From contig NZ_CP134159.1 of NCBI RefSeq assembly GCF_032197885.1, forward strand, positions 2,294,001 through 2,358,000: DNA of 64,000 nucleotides, read 5' to 3'. The stretch comes from Levilactobacillus namurensis. GTDB taxonomy: Bacteria; Bacillota; Bacilli; Lactobacillales; Lactobacillaceae. How positions within the stretch are numbered: position 1 is the stretch's first letter; every line of letters starts with the position of its first letter. Both the position numbers and the translations under genes were made by a program. The notes under the pieces were generated by a model. It was not told the DNA's origin. It saw only the letters and a list, made by a program, of their open reading frames with translations, and ran no database searches. This document shows positions 25,739 through 34,382 of the stretch, piece by piece.

Positions 25739-26632
25739 TCACTGATTTCCCGCTTGCTGGTGGAGCTGCTGGGCCAAGGCCTGATAATCGGCCGCAAAGA
25801 AGCTCTCACGCAGGTAAACCAGGTCTAAATCGTGTTCCACGCGACCCGCCGTAAGGGGTAGCTCCCGGATGGTACCGGCGGCCAGCTCCTGCGCCACCAC
25901 CGACCGGTAGACGAAGCTGATGCCCACATTGGCTAAGACCAACTGGCGAATCGCTGCCGGGTGATTGACCGTCACGGTCTGGGAGAAGTCCGCTAGCGTG
26001 ACGTTTGCGGCCTGGGCCAGGTGTAACAGGATGTCCCGGCTCCCCGACCCCTGTTCCCGGATAATCAAGGGGTAGCGGGTCAGGTCCGCCCAAGTCACCT
26101 GGTCTCGTTGGGCCAAGGGGTGGTGGGCGGCCACGATTCCCACGAAGGGTTCGCGCCGAATCACCTGGTAATCGTAGGCGTGTTTATCGAAATTTCCCTC
26201 AATCAACGCAAAGTCACTCTTCCCCGACTGCAGAGCCTTCAACGCCGCCTGGGTGTTGGTGATCCGGCAGTTGATGGTCTGGTAATCCGCCCGTTGCTGG
26301 AGGACGCGGACCAGCTGAGGGGCCAGAAACTCACTCAATGATAAGGTGGTACTAAAGCTAATTTGGCGTGGTTGGTGGGGTCGGCGTAGGTCGTCTAACA
26401 ACCGAGTCGATTGGGCCTGGGTGCGTTGGATGAAGTCCGCCAGTTGTCGGCCCACCGCGGTAATCGTGAGGTAGGGCCGCCGGTAAGCCACTAAGGGCAC
26501 GCCGATCTCGGCCTCCAAACTATGGATCTGTTGCGAGACGGCGGGCTGGGTGATAAACAATTGCTCGGCGGTGCGGGTGTACGACTTGGTCGCCACCAAC
26601 ACCAGAAAGGTCTGATACCGCTGATCAAACAT
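25739..26632 (-). CDS. LysR-family regulator, probably of the divergent YeiH-like gene
   Basis: 297 aa from the ATG at 26632 (GGAGG 8 nt upstream; two earlier in-frame Met lack one). N-terminal HTH: FLVLVATKSYTRTAEQLFITQPAVSQQIHSLEAEIGVPLV (about 8-47), a textbook LysR motif. The C-terminal substrate-binding domain contains SLSEFLAPQLVRVL and a DFALIEGNFD segment. The intergenic region to yeiH (about 115 nt) is AT-rich with ATAA-TTAT type half sites. In this family, CysL/YeiE-like regulators control YeiH sulfite or sulfate-linked exporters, so cysteine or sulfur metabolism is the likely cue. Confidence 0.82.
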   Translation of the reverse strand: MFDQRYQTFLVLVATKSYTRTAEQLFITQPAVSQQIHSLEAEIGVPLVAYRRPYLTITAVGRQLADFIQRTQAQSTRLLDDLRRPHQPRQISFSTTLSLSEFLAPQLVRVLQQRADYQTINCRITNTQAALKALQSGKSDFALIEGNFDKHAYDYQVIRREPFVGIVAAHHPLAQRDQVTWADLTRYPLIIREQGSGSRDILLHLAQAANVTLADFSQTVTVNHPAAIRQLVLANVGISFVYRSVVAQELAAGTIRELPLTAGRVEHDLDLVYLRESFFAADYQALAQQLHQQAGNQ

Positions 26633-26747
26633 GAAACACGCCTCCATCATAAGTAGAATTTATGTAAACATCACAGATAACAATTTTCTTTTATGATACC
26701 ACTCTGGTAACCTAAGGCTATTCATTTGAGAAGGAGAAATTGCCATT

Positions 26748-27779
26748 ATGCTAGAAATTCGGACCACCTTAGCTTCCCGACCATTCTGGGGCGCTGCCGT
26801 GATTACCTTGATCTGCGCCGTCGCCGGAAGCGAATTGGCGCAACTGCCTTACCTGAACTTAGTCGGTGCCTTAGTCATCGCCCTCTTATTGGGGATGGCG
26901 TGCCAAGTGCGGCCCCAGATCGTCGCACCGAACCGGGCCGGCATCGGCTTCATTTCCAACAAGTTCCTCCGGTTAGGTATCATCCTCTTAGGGTTCAAGC
27001 TGAACCTGATCCAACTGGCCAGCGCCGGGGTCAAGACCATCAGCTTAGCCGCCGTCATCGTGACTGGGATGGTCTTATTGACCTACAACCTGAGCCGCAA
27101 AATGGGCGTCGACAAGGACCTGGCCATCTTAACGGCCACCGGGACTAGTATCTGTGGGGCCGCCGCCGTGATGGGCGTCTCTCCCCAAATCAAAGTCCCC
27201 GCTGAAAAGGCCGAACAACAACGGGAAAACGAAGTGCTGGCGGTGGCCATCGTGGCCATCTTAGGGACGGTCTTCACGTTGATTGAAATCGGCTTGAAGC
27301 CGTTACTTCACCTGACTGCCGTTCAATTCGGGGTCCTGACTGGTGGGTCCCTACACGAAATCGCCCACGCGGTGGCTGCCGGGAGTGCCGGCGGTCCCGT
27401 GAGTCTGGACACGGCCATCATCACTAAGCTCTCCCGGGTCCTGTTGCTGGCTCCCGCTGCCGTGATTATCGGCCTGTGGTACCAAAAGTCCACGCCAACG
27501 GCCAACACGGACGCCAACGCCAAGCTGCCGATTCCTTGGTTCATGGCCGGCTTTATCCTGACCAGCCTGATTGGGACCTTCATCCCCTTGGGTGATGCCG
27601 CCCTGGCAGCGCTGGTCAAGCTAGCTTACATCTTCTTGGGGATGGCCATGGCCGCCCTGGGGATGAGTGTTAACTTCCGGGTCATCGCCCACCGTGGTGG
27701 TAAGCCGTTCTTAGCCGCTTCCATCGCTTCCGTCATTCTGATGAGTGGTGTGGCGCTGGCCAGCAAGCTGTTCTTCTAA
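26748..27779 (+). CDS. YeiH-family putative sulfate exporter (UPF0324)
   Basis: 343 aa with about ten membrane helices. LVGALVIALLLGMACQ, FLRLGIILLGFKLNL and the conserved ATGTSICGAAAVMGVSP motif (about 126-142) are diagnostic of the YeiH family; SLHEIAHAVAAGSAGG near 200 is the second signature. Annotated as a putative sulfate exporter, with function not firmly shown. GAAGGAGAAA precedes the ATG. Divergent from the LysR gene, likely its activator, and closed by the terminator at 27798-27833. Confidence 0.85.
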   Translation: MLEIRTTLASRPFWGAAVITLICAVAGSELAQLPYLNLVGALVIALLLGMACQVRPQIVAPNRAGIGFISNKFLRLGIILLGFKLNLIQLASAGVKTISLAAVIVTGMVLLTYNLSRKMGVDKDLAILTATGTSICGAAAVMGVSPQIKVPAEKAEQQRENEVLAVAIVAILGTVFTLIEIGLKPLLHLTAVQFGVLTGGSLHEIAHAVAAGSAGGPVSLDTAIITKLSRVLLLAPAAVIIGLWYQKSTPTANTDANAKLPIPWFMAGFILTSLIGTFIPLGDAALAALVKLAYIFLGMAMAALGMSVNFRVIAHRGGKPFLAASIASVILMSGVALASKLFF

Positions 27780-27797
27780 CCTTAACCGCGTCAATTC

Positions 27798-27833
27798 AAA
27801 AAGCCGTCGTCCAACACTGGATGACGGCTTTTT
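27798..27833 (+). terminator. Terminator of the YeiH-like gene
   Basis: AAAAAGCCGTCGTCC, short loop, GGATGACGGCTTTTT (one mismatch). Confidence 0.9.
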
Positions 27834-27849
27834 GGTGCTCTGGGATGCC

Positions 27850-28350
27850 TCACACGACCTGGCGAATCCGCCCTTTCAACGTAGTATAATGGTCATACCC
27901 GCTCAGAAATGCGAGGACCAGGCTGAATCCTACCCAGTACCCAATCAGTTCTAGTCCGTTCAGTCCGCAGTTGATGGCCAACACCAATAGTCCTAAGCCG
28001 CTACCATACCGGACACCGCGCCACCGGAGTTGCCGGAGCACTTGCGGGTACTCACTCGGGGCAATCTCTAAGTCGTTGAGGTGCAGCTGACGGACCCGAT
28101 GCGTGATCACCAGCTGACCAATGATCAACGCGACCAGATTACAGACGACCAGACTTACCAACAGCGGTTCCGCCGGCAGGTAGAGGAACAGGACCATCGT
28201 GAGGACCTGGCTCCCCCAGAAGTACACCAGGCCCCCGACCAACACCTGCGTCCCCAAACGGTGCACCTGCGCGTCAGCATATTCGTCCATTTGATCAGCG
28301 TTGACATCAAAGATCAGCCGCCATAACCATCTATGTATACGATTCTTCAT
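27850..28350 (-). CDS. DUF3278 family membrane protein, second copy
   Basis: 166 aa from the ATG at 28350, with GGGGGAG upstream; the frame runs on to 28707, but that part overlaps the neighbouring gene and is not used. Opens with MKNRIHRWLWRLIF, then MDEYADAQVHRLGTQ (cytosolic helix of DUF3278), and about four membrane helices. A paralogue of the 28395-28943 product with the same layout. These small membrane proteins occur with XRE regulators in lactobacilli. Their function is unknown. Confidence 0.75.
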   Translation of the reverse strand: MKNRIHRWLWRLIFDVNADQMDEYADAQVHRLGTQVLVGGLVYFWGSQVLTMVLFLYLPAEPLLVSLVVCNLVALIIGQLVITHRVRQLHLNDLEIAPSEYPQVLRQLRWRGVRYGSGLGLLVLAINCGLNGLELIGYWVGFSLVLAFLSGYDHYTTLKGRIRQVV

Positions 28351-28394
28351 TCGTTGTCGCTCCCCCATAAGTTTTCCCGCCTCAAAATTACTGA

Positions 28395-28943
28395 CTACTC
28401 CGGTTCTCGTTGAGTCCGTGCCAAGGCATCTTCTACAGCCGCTCGGCGTTGAAAGTAGACGACATACCATAGAATAAAGCCTTCTACTAAGCTGAGAACC
28501 AACAGCTTCACTGCCGCTCCACTCCAAAAAATCTGTTGCCAAGTCTGGGGCCAATCCAGGGCAACCTGCACCCCCCAGAAGAACACCGCAAAGCTGATGC
28601 CCTCTTCCAGACTCCGCTGGCGAACCAGCCGTAGATACCCGTGGACGTTTGTCGGCGTCACGTCTAATTGATTCAGTTGCAGCTTTGTGACCTGCGTTTT
28701 CAGCCAAGTGTTCGTTAGTAGCACGCCCAACACGTCACCACCCAGTAGACCTAAGGCCACCCACCGTGGTGTTCCGTTCGCCAGTAACCCAATCACGGCA
28801 CCACCACTGATCAGCAATAAGTATATGGCTAAACCCGTAAATGCTTGGTTACCTAGTCGATTCAATTGAGCTTGCCGGTATTCATCAAGGACGCCGTTAA
28901 TTCGATAAACCCGCGTCACCCAGAACCGTTTCCACTTCGTCAT
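28395..28943 (-). CDS. DUF3278 family membrane protein, first copy
   Basis: 182 aa, about four membrane helices. The N-terminal FWVTRVYRINGVLDEYRQAQLNRLGNQAF parallels the MDEYADAQVHRLG segment of the next gene, and both carry a LNQLDVTP / LNDLEIAP turn near residue 95, so the two genes are tandem duplicates. Downstream of the XRE gene in the same direction (37-nt gap). Probable function: unknown membrane sensor or immunity-like role (inference only). Confidence 0.75.
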   Translation of the reverse strand: MTKWKRFWVTRVYRINGVLDEYRQAQLNRLGNQAFTGLAIYLLLISGGAVIGLLANGTPRWVALGLLGGDVLGVLLTNTWLKTQVTKLQLNQLDVTPTNVHGYLRLVRQRSLEEGISFAVFFWGVQVALDWPQTWQQIFWSGAAVKLLVLSLVEGFILWYVVYFQRRAAVEDALARTQREPE

Positions 28944-28980
28944 GTGCCATCGCCTTCCCGTATTTTCCAGTTAGCCTGCA

Positions 28981-29172
28981 TTACTCCAGCCAAAACAGCG
29001 TGTTCAAATCCGTTCCCAGAGCGTGGGCTAAACCGATGCATAACTTGAGTGACGGATTGTACTTATCATTTTCAATCAAGTTAATCGTTTGTCGCGCCAC
29101 ACCTACGGCCGTTGCCAATTTAAGCTGGGAAAGACCTTGTTTCAATCGATACTCTTTGACTCGATTCACGAC
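28981..29172 (-). CDS. XRE-family HTH regulator
   Basis: 63 aa from the GTG at 29172, which follows GGAGG by 7 nt (an upstream ATG at 29193 has none). The whole protein is one HTH: VKEYRLKQGLSQLKLATAVGVARQTINLIENDKYNPSLKL, the common small regulator of DUF3278 clusters. It lies just downstream of a perfect ATAGTTGACA/TGTCAACTAT palindrome (29196-29242), so it probably represses its own operon, including the two DUF3278 genes. Confidence 0.85.
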   Translation of the reverse strand, partial: VVNRVKEYRLKQGLSQLKLATAVGVARQTINLIENDKYNPSLKLCIGLAHALGTDLNTLFWLE

Positions 29173-29195
29173 CGTTCCTCCATTTGTTGTCATCT

Positions 29196-29242
29196 ATAGT
29201 TGACACATTAAGGATACACCCTAACGAAAATATGTCAACTAT
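29196..29242 (-). promoter_or_regulatory. Promoter and palindromic operator of the XRE/DUF3278 operon
   Basis: ATAGTTGACA (29196-29205) and TGTCAACTAT (29233-29242) are exact inverted copies 27 nt apart. On the minus strand the second contains the -35 box TTGACA (29233-29238), followed after 16 nt by TATCCT (29211-29216) as -10. Two half sites bracketing the promoter suggest cooperative repression or a DNA loop by the XRE protein. Confidence 0.7.
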
Positions 29243-29315
29243 ATATGACATGTCTTTCCATAAAAACCGGCGCTATCTGGTCGATAACGCCGGTCATTTC
29301 ATCAATCGTTCAATT

Positions 29316-30263
29316 TTAAATCGAATGCTCCCAACCGCCATGGGTATCCAGGTGCGTGGCATCCGCCAAGGCTTCCAGGTCTCTGATTTCGTTTGCAGAT
29401 AGCTTAACCGCTAGTGCGCGCTTGGCACTCTCGACGTAGCTCGGCTTGGTAACGCCTAAAATCGGTAACGTCCCCTTAGCCAACGCCCAGGCCGTTGCAA
29501 CTTCAGCGACGGTGGCATCCTGCGTGGTCCCAATCGCTTGCATCCGCTGGATCAACTTGGTCAGTTCCGGCAACATGGGATTGTAGACGTTGCCCCGCGA
29601 GCTATCCGCCGGCAACGGGTGGACCATATCATACTTGCCCGTCAGCGCTCCCTGTTCCAGGACCATGTAGGCAAAGAACGTGATACCATTTTCTCGACAA
29701 TAGTCCAGAATTCCCTCCTGTTCGGACGCCCGGTCCAGCAGGCTAAAGTGGTTCTGGACCGCCGAGACCTTAAAGCCGGCCGTCCCCAGAATCTGGTTCG
29801 CTTGCTTGATCTGGGATAGGTTGTGGTTCGAGACGCCGACCTGACGAATCTGGCCGCTCTGCAAGAGTGGAATCAGCTTCGGCGTCCACCGCGCCACGTC
29901 ATCCGAGTTATGGATCCAATAGATGTCGATGTAGTCGGTCTTTAAGCGCTTCAAGCTACCCGCTAGCATCTCGGTGACCGCTTGATCATCGGTCGCCAGC
30001 TGGGGCGTGAACTTGGTCGACAAGGTGTACGTCTCCCGCGCGTAGTCGTTCAAGAGGTCGCCCAGGATACGTTCCGAGTCGCCGGCACCATAGGCATACG
30101 CGGTATCCCACAACGTTAAGCCGCCTTGCATGGCAGCGTCCACGACCGGACGGAGGTCGCTTTCATCTAAATGGTGGCCAAAGATTTGGTCGCCGCCGGC
30201 ATCGCCGATACCCCAAGACCAGGTACCCAAAGCGATAGCGGGTAATTTTGGTTGAGTAGCCAT
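29316..30263 (-). CDS. Aldo/keto reductase
   Basis: 315 aa from ATG 30263 (a TTG two codons upstream is less likely). NAD(P)H-dependent reductase with a TIM barrel. LPAIALGTWSWGIG opens, LWDTAYAYGAGDSERILG (about 52-69) holds the catalytic Asp and Tyr, LSTKFTPQ the Lys, and YIDIYWIHNSD the His. VGVSNHNL is the cofactor-side motif. GGAAGGAA precedes the start. Stands alone. Physiological substrate unknown (aldehydes or ketones). Confidence 0.85.
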   Translation of the reverse strand: MATQPKLPAIALGTWSWGIGDAGGDQIFGHHLDESDLRPVVDAAMQGGLTLWDTAYAYGAGDSERILGDLLNDYARETYTLSTKFTPQLATDDQAVTEMLAGSLKRLKTDYIDIYWIHNSDDVARWTPKLIPLLQSGQIRQVGVSNHNLSQIKQANQILGTAGFKVSAVQNHFSLLDRASEQEGILDYCRENGITFFAYMVLEQGALTGKYDMVHPLPADSSRGNVYNPMLPELTKLIQRMQAIGTTQDATVAEVATAWALAKGTLPILGVTKPSYVESAKRALAVKLSANEIRDLEALADATHLDTHGGWEHSI

Positions 30264-30362
30264 TGACAAACTTCCTTCCTCATTCCTACCTACCTAGTTT
30301 ACCCCATGAGGTTGTTTTGGGAAAGTTTCCAGTCTTGATCCCGCTCAGTTAAGTTCTCTTGC

Positions 30363-31184
30363 TTAGTGGTTGAGCAACCACTCCGTGAGGCGCTGGTTGA
30401 GTTGGGCGAGGCTCTGGCGTAGTGCGGTTCGGTAATGCTGTAACTGAACCAACCGCCGCTGGTTCTGGGTGACCTTTTCCTGGCGTTCTTGCACGGCCGG
30501 CACTAACCATTCCAGGCTACTCTGTGCGTTCACATAGGCCTCGCTTCCCGGAGTCGCCGTGGCCACCGTGGTACGGGCCCGTTGAAGGTCTTCTTGGGCA
30601 TCCGCCAGTTCCGCCGTTAAAAAGGTCCGGTTCTGGGTCGCTCGCTGGAGACTATTTTCCGTTTCAGTAAGATCTGTCGTAAGATCTACAATCTGTTTCC
30701 GTAACCCACGCTCCGTTGTGACTGGTGGCGTGGCGGGTTGCGCCGGAGCAGGCATCACCGGTGGCGTAGTTGGCGCTGGTTCCGGTGCGACCGGAGCCGG
30801 GACTACTGGTTTGACGGGTGCCGGTCTGTTAGGTTTCGCCGGCTTTACCGGCTTAGGCGCCCGGTAGCGTAGATTGGCGACCCGCGCTTGGTACCCCTTC
30901 TTGGTGACTTTTAACTGGAAGGTTCCCGTCTTCAAAGCGCGACGTAATTTTATCCGAAAGTGACCTCGGGCGTTGGCCTTGCCGTGCCCCACCGCACGTT
31001 GCCCGGAACGGTAAAGGGTCACTTTGGCCCCCTTAGTGGTCGTCCCCTGAACGGTCTGCGCCACGACCTTGAGCTGGCGGACCTTGGCGACCTGTTGGCG
31101 CTTAGCGTCCGCTTGGCCGACCGTGAACCCGGTGACCCCAACCACAACGGCTACGGCCGTTAACACCCTACTCTGTACTGTCAT
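30363..31184 (-). CDS. Secreted protein with Ig-like and coiled-coil regions
   Basis: 273 aa. Signal peptide at 1-27 (VLTAVAVVVGVTGFTVGQADA, cut near ADA-K). Residues 35-105 form a bacterial Ig-like domain (VQGTTTKGAKVTLYRSGQ, then GHFRIKL and GTFQLKVTKKGY). Residues 108-158 are a Pro/Ala/Val-rich linker built of PVKPAKP-like repeats, and 160-268 are a coiled coil. No LPxTG or lysin motif, so it is either released or held by charge (very basic). Function unknown. Confidence 0.65.
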   Translation of the reverse strand: MTVQSRVLTAVAVVVGVTGFTVGQADAKRQQVAKVRQLKVVAQTVQGTTTKGAKVTLYRSGQRAVGHGKANARGHFRIKLRRALKTGTFQLKVTKKGYQARVANLRYRAPKPVKPAKPNRPAPVKPVVPAPVAPEPAPTTPPVMPAPAQPATPPVTTERGLRKQIVDLTTDLTETENSLQRATQNRTFLTAELADAQEDLQRARTTVATATPGSEAYVNAQSSLEWLVPAVQERQEKVTQNQRRLVQLQHYRTALRQSLAQLNQRLTEWLLNH

Positions 31185-31338
31185 AAGTTAAACTCCCCTA
31201 AATTTTAAGATGTGTTAGCAGTTTAGCACCCTTTTAGATTGTGGACAATCAATCAGCTAACCAATCGTACCCAGTGACTGAACCACGCCACCCCATCATT
31301 CACTTAATCCCTGGTTGGGGTCTGAGGATGTTAAATGT

Positions 31339-31492
31339 CCGCCTTACCGGGCGACCAGACAGGGCTGGAACGCCGTGGGCACCACTTCGAGCCAAAGTGC
31401 GGTCTCGAAGCTGGGCCTTATTCTAAGCTGGCTGAGGAACGCCAACTAAGAATAATTTCACGGCTGAGCCCTGTCTGGTCGCCCTCTCGGCT
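31339..31492 (-). ncRNA. Structured repeat RNA element, type 1 (copy E)
   Basis: Outer stem GGGCGACCAGACAGGGCT / AGCCCTGTCTGGTCGCCC: two positions differ from copy B (15470-15622) on each arm, all compensated. The first hairpin is rewritten as ATTCTTAG...CTTAGAAT, again with both arms changed; linkers AAGGCCCAG and GTGCCCAC are constant. A promoter reads into it on the minus strand: -35 TTGACT (31542-31547), 16 nt, -10 AATAAT (31520-31525), placing the start about 20 nt before the element. That supports minus-strand transcription. Divergent partner of copy F (31548-31741). Confidence 0.7.
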
Positions 31493-31503
31493 CACACTAG
31501 CCG

Positions 31504-31547
31504 TTGAATTGGACCTTACATTATTTAAAAATGGCCACCACAGTCAA
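31504..31547. promoter_or_regulatory. Overlapping divergent promoters between RNA copies E and F
   Basis: Minus strand: TTGACT-N16-AATAAT (31520-31547), 5 of 6 matches in each box. Plus strand: TTGAAT (31504-31509), 16 nt, TAAAAA (31526-31531), weaker. The two overlap in an AT-rich 55-nt spacer, so the paired RNAs (31339-31492 and 31548-31741) may be transcribed apart from one control region. Confidence 0.5.
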
Positions 31548-31741
31548 GGTCCCAACAGCCGATAGGGCCCAGCCGGTGACATTAGCGTTAGCCGAGAGGT
31601 CTTCTCGGCTTAGGCTAAGGCCGAGCTTTGAGATTCGCGGGTTTAGCGAAGCTCAAAGTCGTGCCCACTGGCGTCACGGCCCTGCCAATCGGCTGTTGAG
31701 ACCGCCTGGACTCGCGGATAGTTAGTCGCCCGGTAAGGCGG
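31548..31741 (+). ncRNA. Structured repeat RNA element, type 2 (copy F)
   Basis: Closing stem GGTC-CAACAGCCGAT / ATCGGCTGTTG-GACC, then AGGGCC/GGCCCT, inner stem CCGGTG/CACTGG, hairpin TTAGC-TAGCCGAG / CTCGGCT-GCTAA and hairpin CTTTGAG-TTCGC / GCGAA-CTCAAAG. Shared linkers AAGGCCGAGCTT and AAGTCGTGCCCAC tie it to type 1. It keeps a trailing CCCGGTAAGGCGG (31729-31741) like type 1. Subtype shared with copy I (44295-44450). Confidence 0.65.
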
Positions 31742-31808
31742 ATTCACAAAAACAGTGGTCATCGGGGACTAGGGTCCGTGATGATCACTGCTGATGACGC
31801 TTTTGAAG

Positions 31809-32492
31809 TTAAGCTAAGTCTTCCGGGCCGTATAGGGCGTTGTGGTACAACCACTTGCAGAAGCCTTCCGTATCGTGCTTGCGGTAAAAGTTGGCGACTG
31901 ACCACTGGTACTCGGCGAACTGGTCCGGCAACAATAGGAGCACGCCGGCGCCCCGACTCATCAAGACGTGGTTGGCCACCAAGAATGCCGTGGCGCTGTT
32001 GCCATCCCGGTACAACTGATGCGCCAAGATGTAGGCCAGTGCTTGTAACGCCCGGTCCGTGTAGTCCGGGTGTTTCAACCGCAACGTCACCAAGTCGTGT
32101 TGGACGGCTGCCGCCTGCGGAACCGGGATGCCGAAGTCCTGATCCCCCACCATCACGGGTCCCACGCGGAGCTCACCCCCGTTAAGCCCAATCCCTTCCG
32201 TGACCAAATCATTGATGTGGCCAAACGTTAGGAGGTCAAAACCCTGGGGGGAGCTGGTCATGAACGCGACCGCCGTTCGGAGGTTCATCAGCCGCTGGGC
32301 CGACCGTTCCGTTAGCGTAGCGTTGACCAACCGGCCCGTCACAAGCCGATTTAACTGCGCAAAGTCGGTCGAATCCCCCTCTAAATGGGCCAACATCGCA
32401 ATCAACGGCACCTGATTGCGAATCAAGACCTGTTGCTCCGCCAATCGACTCAGGTGGTAACGACTCTGGGGGTACTGTCCCCGTTGTTCCAT
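31809..32492 (-). CDS. Fic-family-like protein with degenerate active site
   Basis: About 227 aa from ATG 32492 (GGGG 8-10 nt upstream; another Met lies three codons earlier). LLTFGHINDLVTEGIGLNGGELRVGP followed by the AYILAHQLYRDGNSATAFLVANHVL segment aligns with Fic/DOC proteins, which AMPylate targets using HxFxxGNGRxxR. Here the motif reads HQLYRDGNSATA: the invariant Arg after GN-x is Ala, and the His is displaced by one residue. I therefore expect it to be inactive or altered. No antitoxin-like partner adjoins it. Confidence 0.6.
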   Translation of the reverse strand: MEQRGQYPQSRYHLSRLAEQQVLIRNQVPLIAMLAHLEGDSTDFAQLNRLVTGRLVNATLTERSAQRLMNLRTAVAFMTSSPQGFDLLTFGHINDLVTEGIGLNGGELRVGPVMVGDQDFGIPVPQAAAVQHDLVTLRLKHPDYTDRALQALAYILAHQLYRDGNSATAFLVANHVLMSRGAGVLLLLPDQFAEYQWSVANFYRKHDTEGFCKWLYHNALYGPEDLA

Positions 32493-32558
32493 CCTGTCCA
32501 TCCCCTTTACCTAGAATCCTTAGTTCGATGATACCCTTTTTTGACCGACCGACCAACC

Positions 32559-32612
32559 AAAAAGCCGCCGCGGTAATCCCCCCAGTTCCGGGTGAGTCAC
32601 CGCAGCGGCTTA
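32559..32612 (-). terminator. Terminator of the multicopper oxidase gene
   Basis: On the minus strand AAGCCGCTGCGGT ... ACCGCGGCGGCTTTTTGG, one mismatch in the stem, just past the stop. Confidence 0.85.
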
Positions 32613-32630
32613 TGACCTCAATAGGCTAAA

Positions 32631-34169
32631 TCACATCTGCATCCCCATCTTCTCGTAGGAACTCATTCCCGCGAGATGGAGGTCCTTCACGTCGATGCCC
32701 CGTTCTTTCGCAACGGCCTTCATCAAGGTATCCATATCCATTAATTTATAGGTCTTATTCGGTTCTTCTGGTGTGTACGCTTGAATCTGCGCCATCATCC
32801 CACCGTCTTCGTGTTCAATGATGTGGCAGTGGTACATGAAGACGCCCGGCTTATCGAACCAGACCTTCAAGCGGACCGTTTCCCCTGGGTTGACCCCGAC
32901 GGTATCCTTGAAACCGTGTTCGTTAGGGTACGGAGCATGGCCGTTACGGGAGACTACCAGGAATTGGGTCCCGTGCATGTGATACGGGTGGACCATCCCG
33001 CCATCCATTTCATTGGTGTTGGTCACATCCCAGAGTTCCACGTTACCCACCTGTTGCTTGGCATCGATCCGTTGCATGGCGAACTTCTTGCCATCGATCA
33101 TGACCTGTTCGTCCATCCCGGACATCACGACTTTACGGATTGGCGTATTCGGCGTCACATCGGGGTCGGGAATATCGACCAGGTGGTCTGGTAACTTCAC
33201 GTCTTCCCGTTGGTAATCGTGAATGCGGAAGCGAACGATTGGCACGTCGTCACTGTACAGCGTCACGGTCTCACCGGGTTTGACGCTACCAAAGTCCACG
33301 ATGATCTCGGCCCGTTCGGCACAGGTCAGCATCAGGTGCGTGAACTGGACGGGTTCCGGCATCACGCCCCCATCCGAAGCCACTTGGGTAAACGGCAAAT
33401 CGTGGCTAAAGTGCAGCCGCCATTCCCGCCGGTTCGCACCATCGAGGATCCGCAAGCGAATCCGTTGGGTGGTCACGTCAAAGTACGGGTTGATGGTCCC
33501 GTTGATCATGGGTGTCGGACCTTGCACGCCATCCGGATCATAGTCGGCATCGTAATCCCACTGATTATTCTCATGGAAGCGCCGGTCTTGTAAGACCAAC
33601 GGAATGTCATCGACCCCGTAATTCCGGGGGAACGGTAACTTGGCTTCCGTCTGGTCGGTGACTAGGACCATCCCCGCTAGACCGTGCCAGACCTGTTCAG
33701 CCGTCGATGGACACGGGTGCGCGTGCAGCCACAGCGTTGCGGCCGGTTGGTCGACCGTGAAGTCGATGTGCTGGGTCTCGCCCGGATAGACGGGGGCGTG
33801 GCACCCGCCATCAGTGTAAGGTCCCGGGACGTTTAAGCCGTGCCAGTGGAACGTGGTCAACTCTGGCAAGCTATTCTTCAAGGCAATGTGCATGTGCTTG
33901 CCCTTCTCAAAGACCAGCGTCTGCCCCAACAGCGTGGTGTTGTAGCCCCAGGTCTTGGTCTTGGCCCCCGGCAAGAGCTGCGTCTCGCCCGCCTGAGCTT
34001 CGACCGTGTAATAGGTATCCGTTGCGGTCTCCTTATCCGGCTTCAAGAGCGGTGGAATCCGCAGGGCCTGTTGCGGCGTCTGGGGTTCCTCCAGCGGAAC
34101 GTACCCGCCATCGTGCGTGTTATAGGCTGGTTCGTCAAAGAAATAATCAGTGTAAGTTGGTTTTGTCAT
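32631..34169 (-). CDS. Multicopper oxidase (laccase/bilirubin oxidase-like, SufI/CotA family)
   Basis: 512 aa, three cupredoxin domains. All four copper-ligand motifs are present: HWHG near 103, WLHAHPCP near 148, HPYHMHG near 396 and HCHIIEHEDGGMM near 449 (the Cys is the type-1 ligand, and the Met further along its axial partner). It oxidises phenolics or metal ions with reduction of O2 to water. No signal peptide or Tat motif, so it is probably cytoplasmic, as in other lactobacilli where such enzymes degrade phenolic amines. AGGGGA precedes the ATG. Single gene. Confidence 0.88.
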   Translation of the reverse strand: MTKPTYTDYFFDEPAYNTHDGGYVPLEEPQTPQQALRIPPLLKPDKETATDTYYTVEAQAGETQLLPGAKTKTWGYNTTLLGQTLVFEKGKHMHIALKNSLPELTTFHWHGLNVPGPYTDGGCHAPVYPGETQHIDFTVDQPAATLWLHAHPCPSTAEQVWHGLAGMVLVTDQTEAKLPFPRNYGVDDIPLVLQDRRFHENNQWDYDADYDPDGVQGPTPMINGTINPYFDVTTQRIRLRILDGANRREWRLHFSHDLPFTQVASDGGVMPEPVQFTHLMLTCAERAEIIVDFGSVKPGETVTLYSDDVPIVRFRIHDYQREDVKLPDHLVDIPDPDVTPNTPIRKVVMSGMDEQVMIDGKKFAMQRIDAKQQVGNVELWDVTNTNEMDGGMVHPYHMHGTQFLVVSRNGHAPYPNEHGFKDTVGVNPGETVRLKVWFDKPGVFMYHCHIIEHEDGGMMAQIQAYTPEEPNKTYKLMDMDTLMKAVAKERGIDVKDLHLAGMSSYEKMGMQM

Positions 34170-34382
34170 CTAAAAAGACTCCCCTTCTTCGGATTAAATG
34201 CTTCTGGTTACCCTTTCATGATACCGCAAATTCTCACTTATCGACTGACCCGACGCAAAAAGCCGTCACCTAAAGGCAACGACTTCTCGTATTTTACTCA
34301 TAAATTGACTGAAATTTAGTTTCCGACCAAACACTAACGGGTTCTTCCACCTGGTCAAGCGGTGACCATCACCCGCTAACGT

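Noticed and set aside
28351..28707. N-terminal extension of the second DUF3278 gene
   Set aside because: It overlaps the neighbouring DUF3278 gene in a different frame, is arginine-rich, and lacks DUF3278 features.
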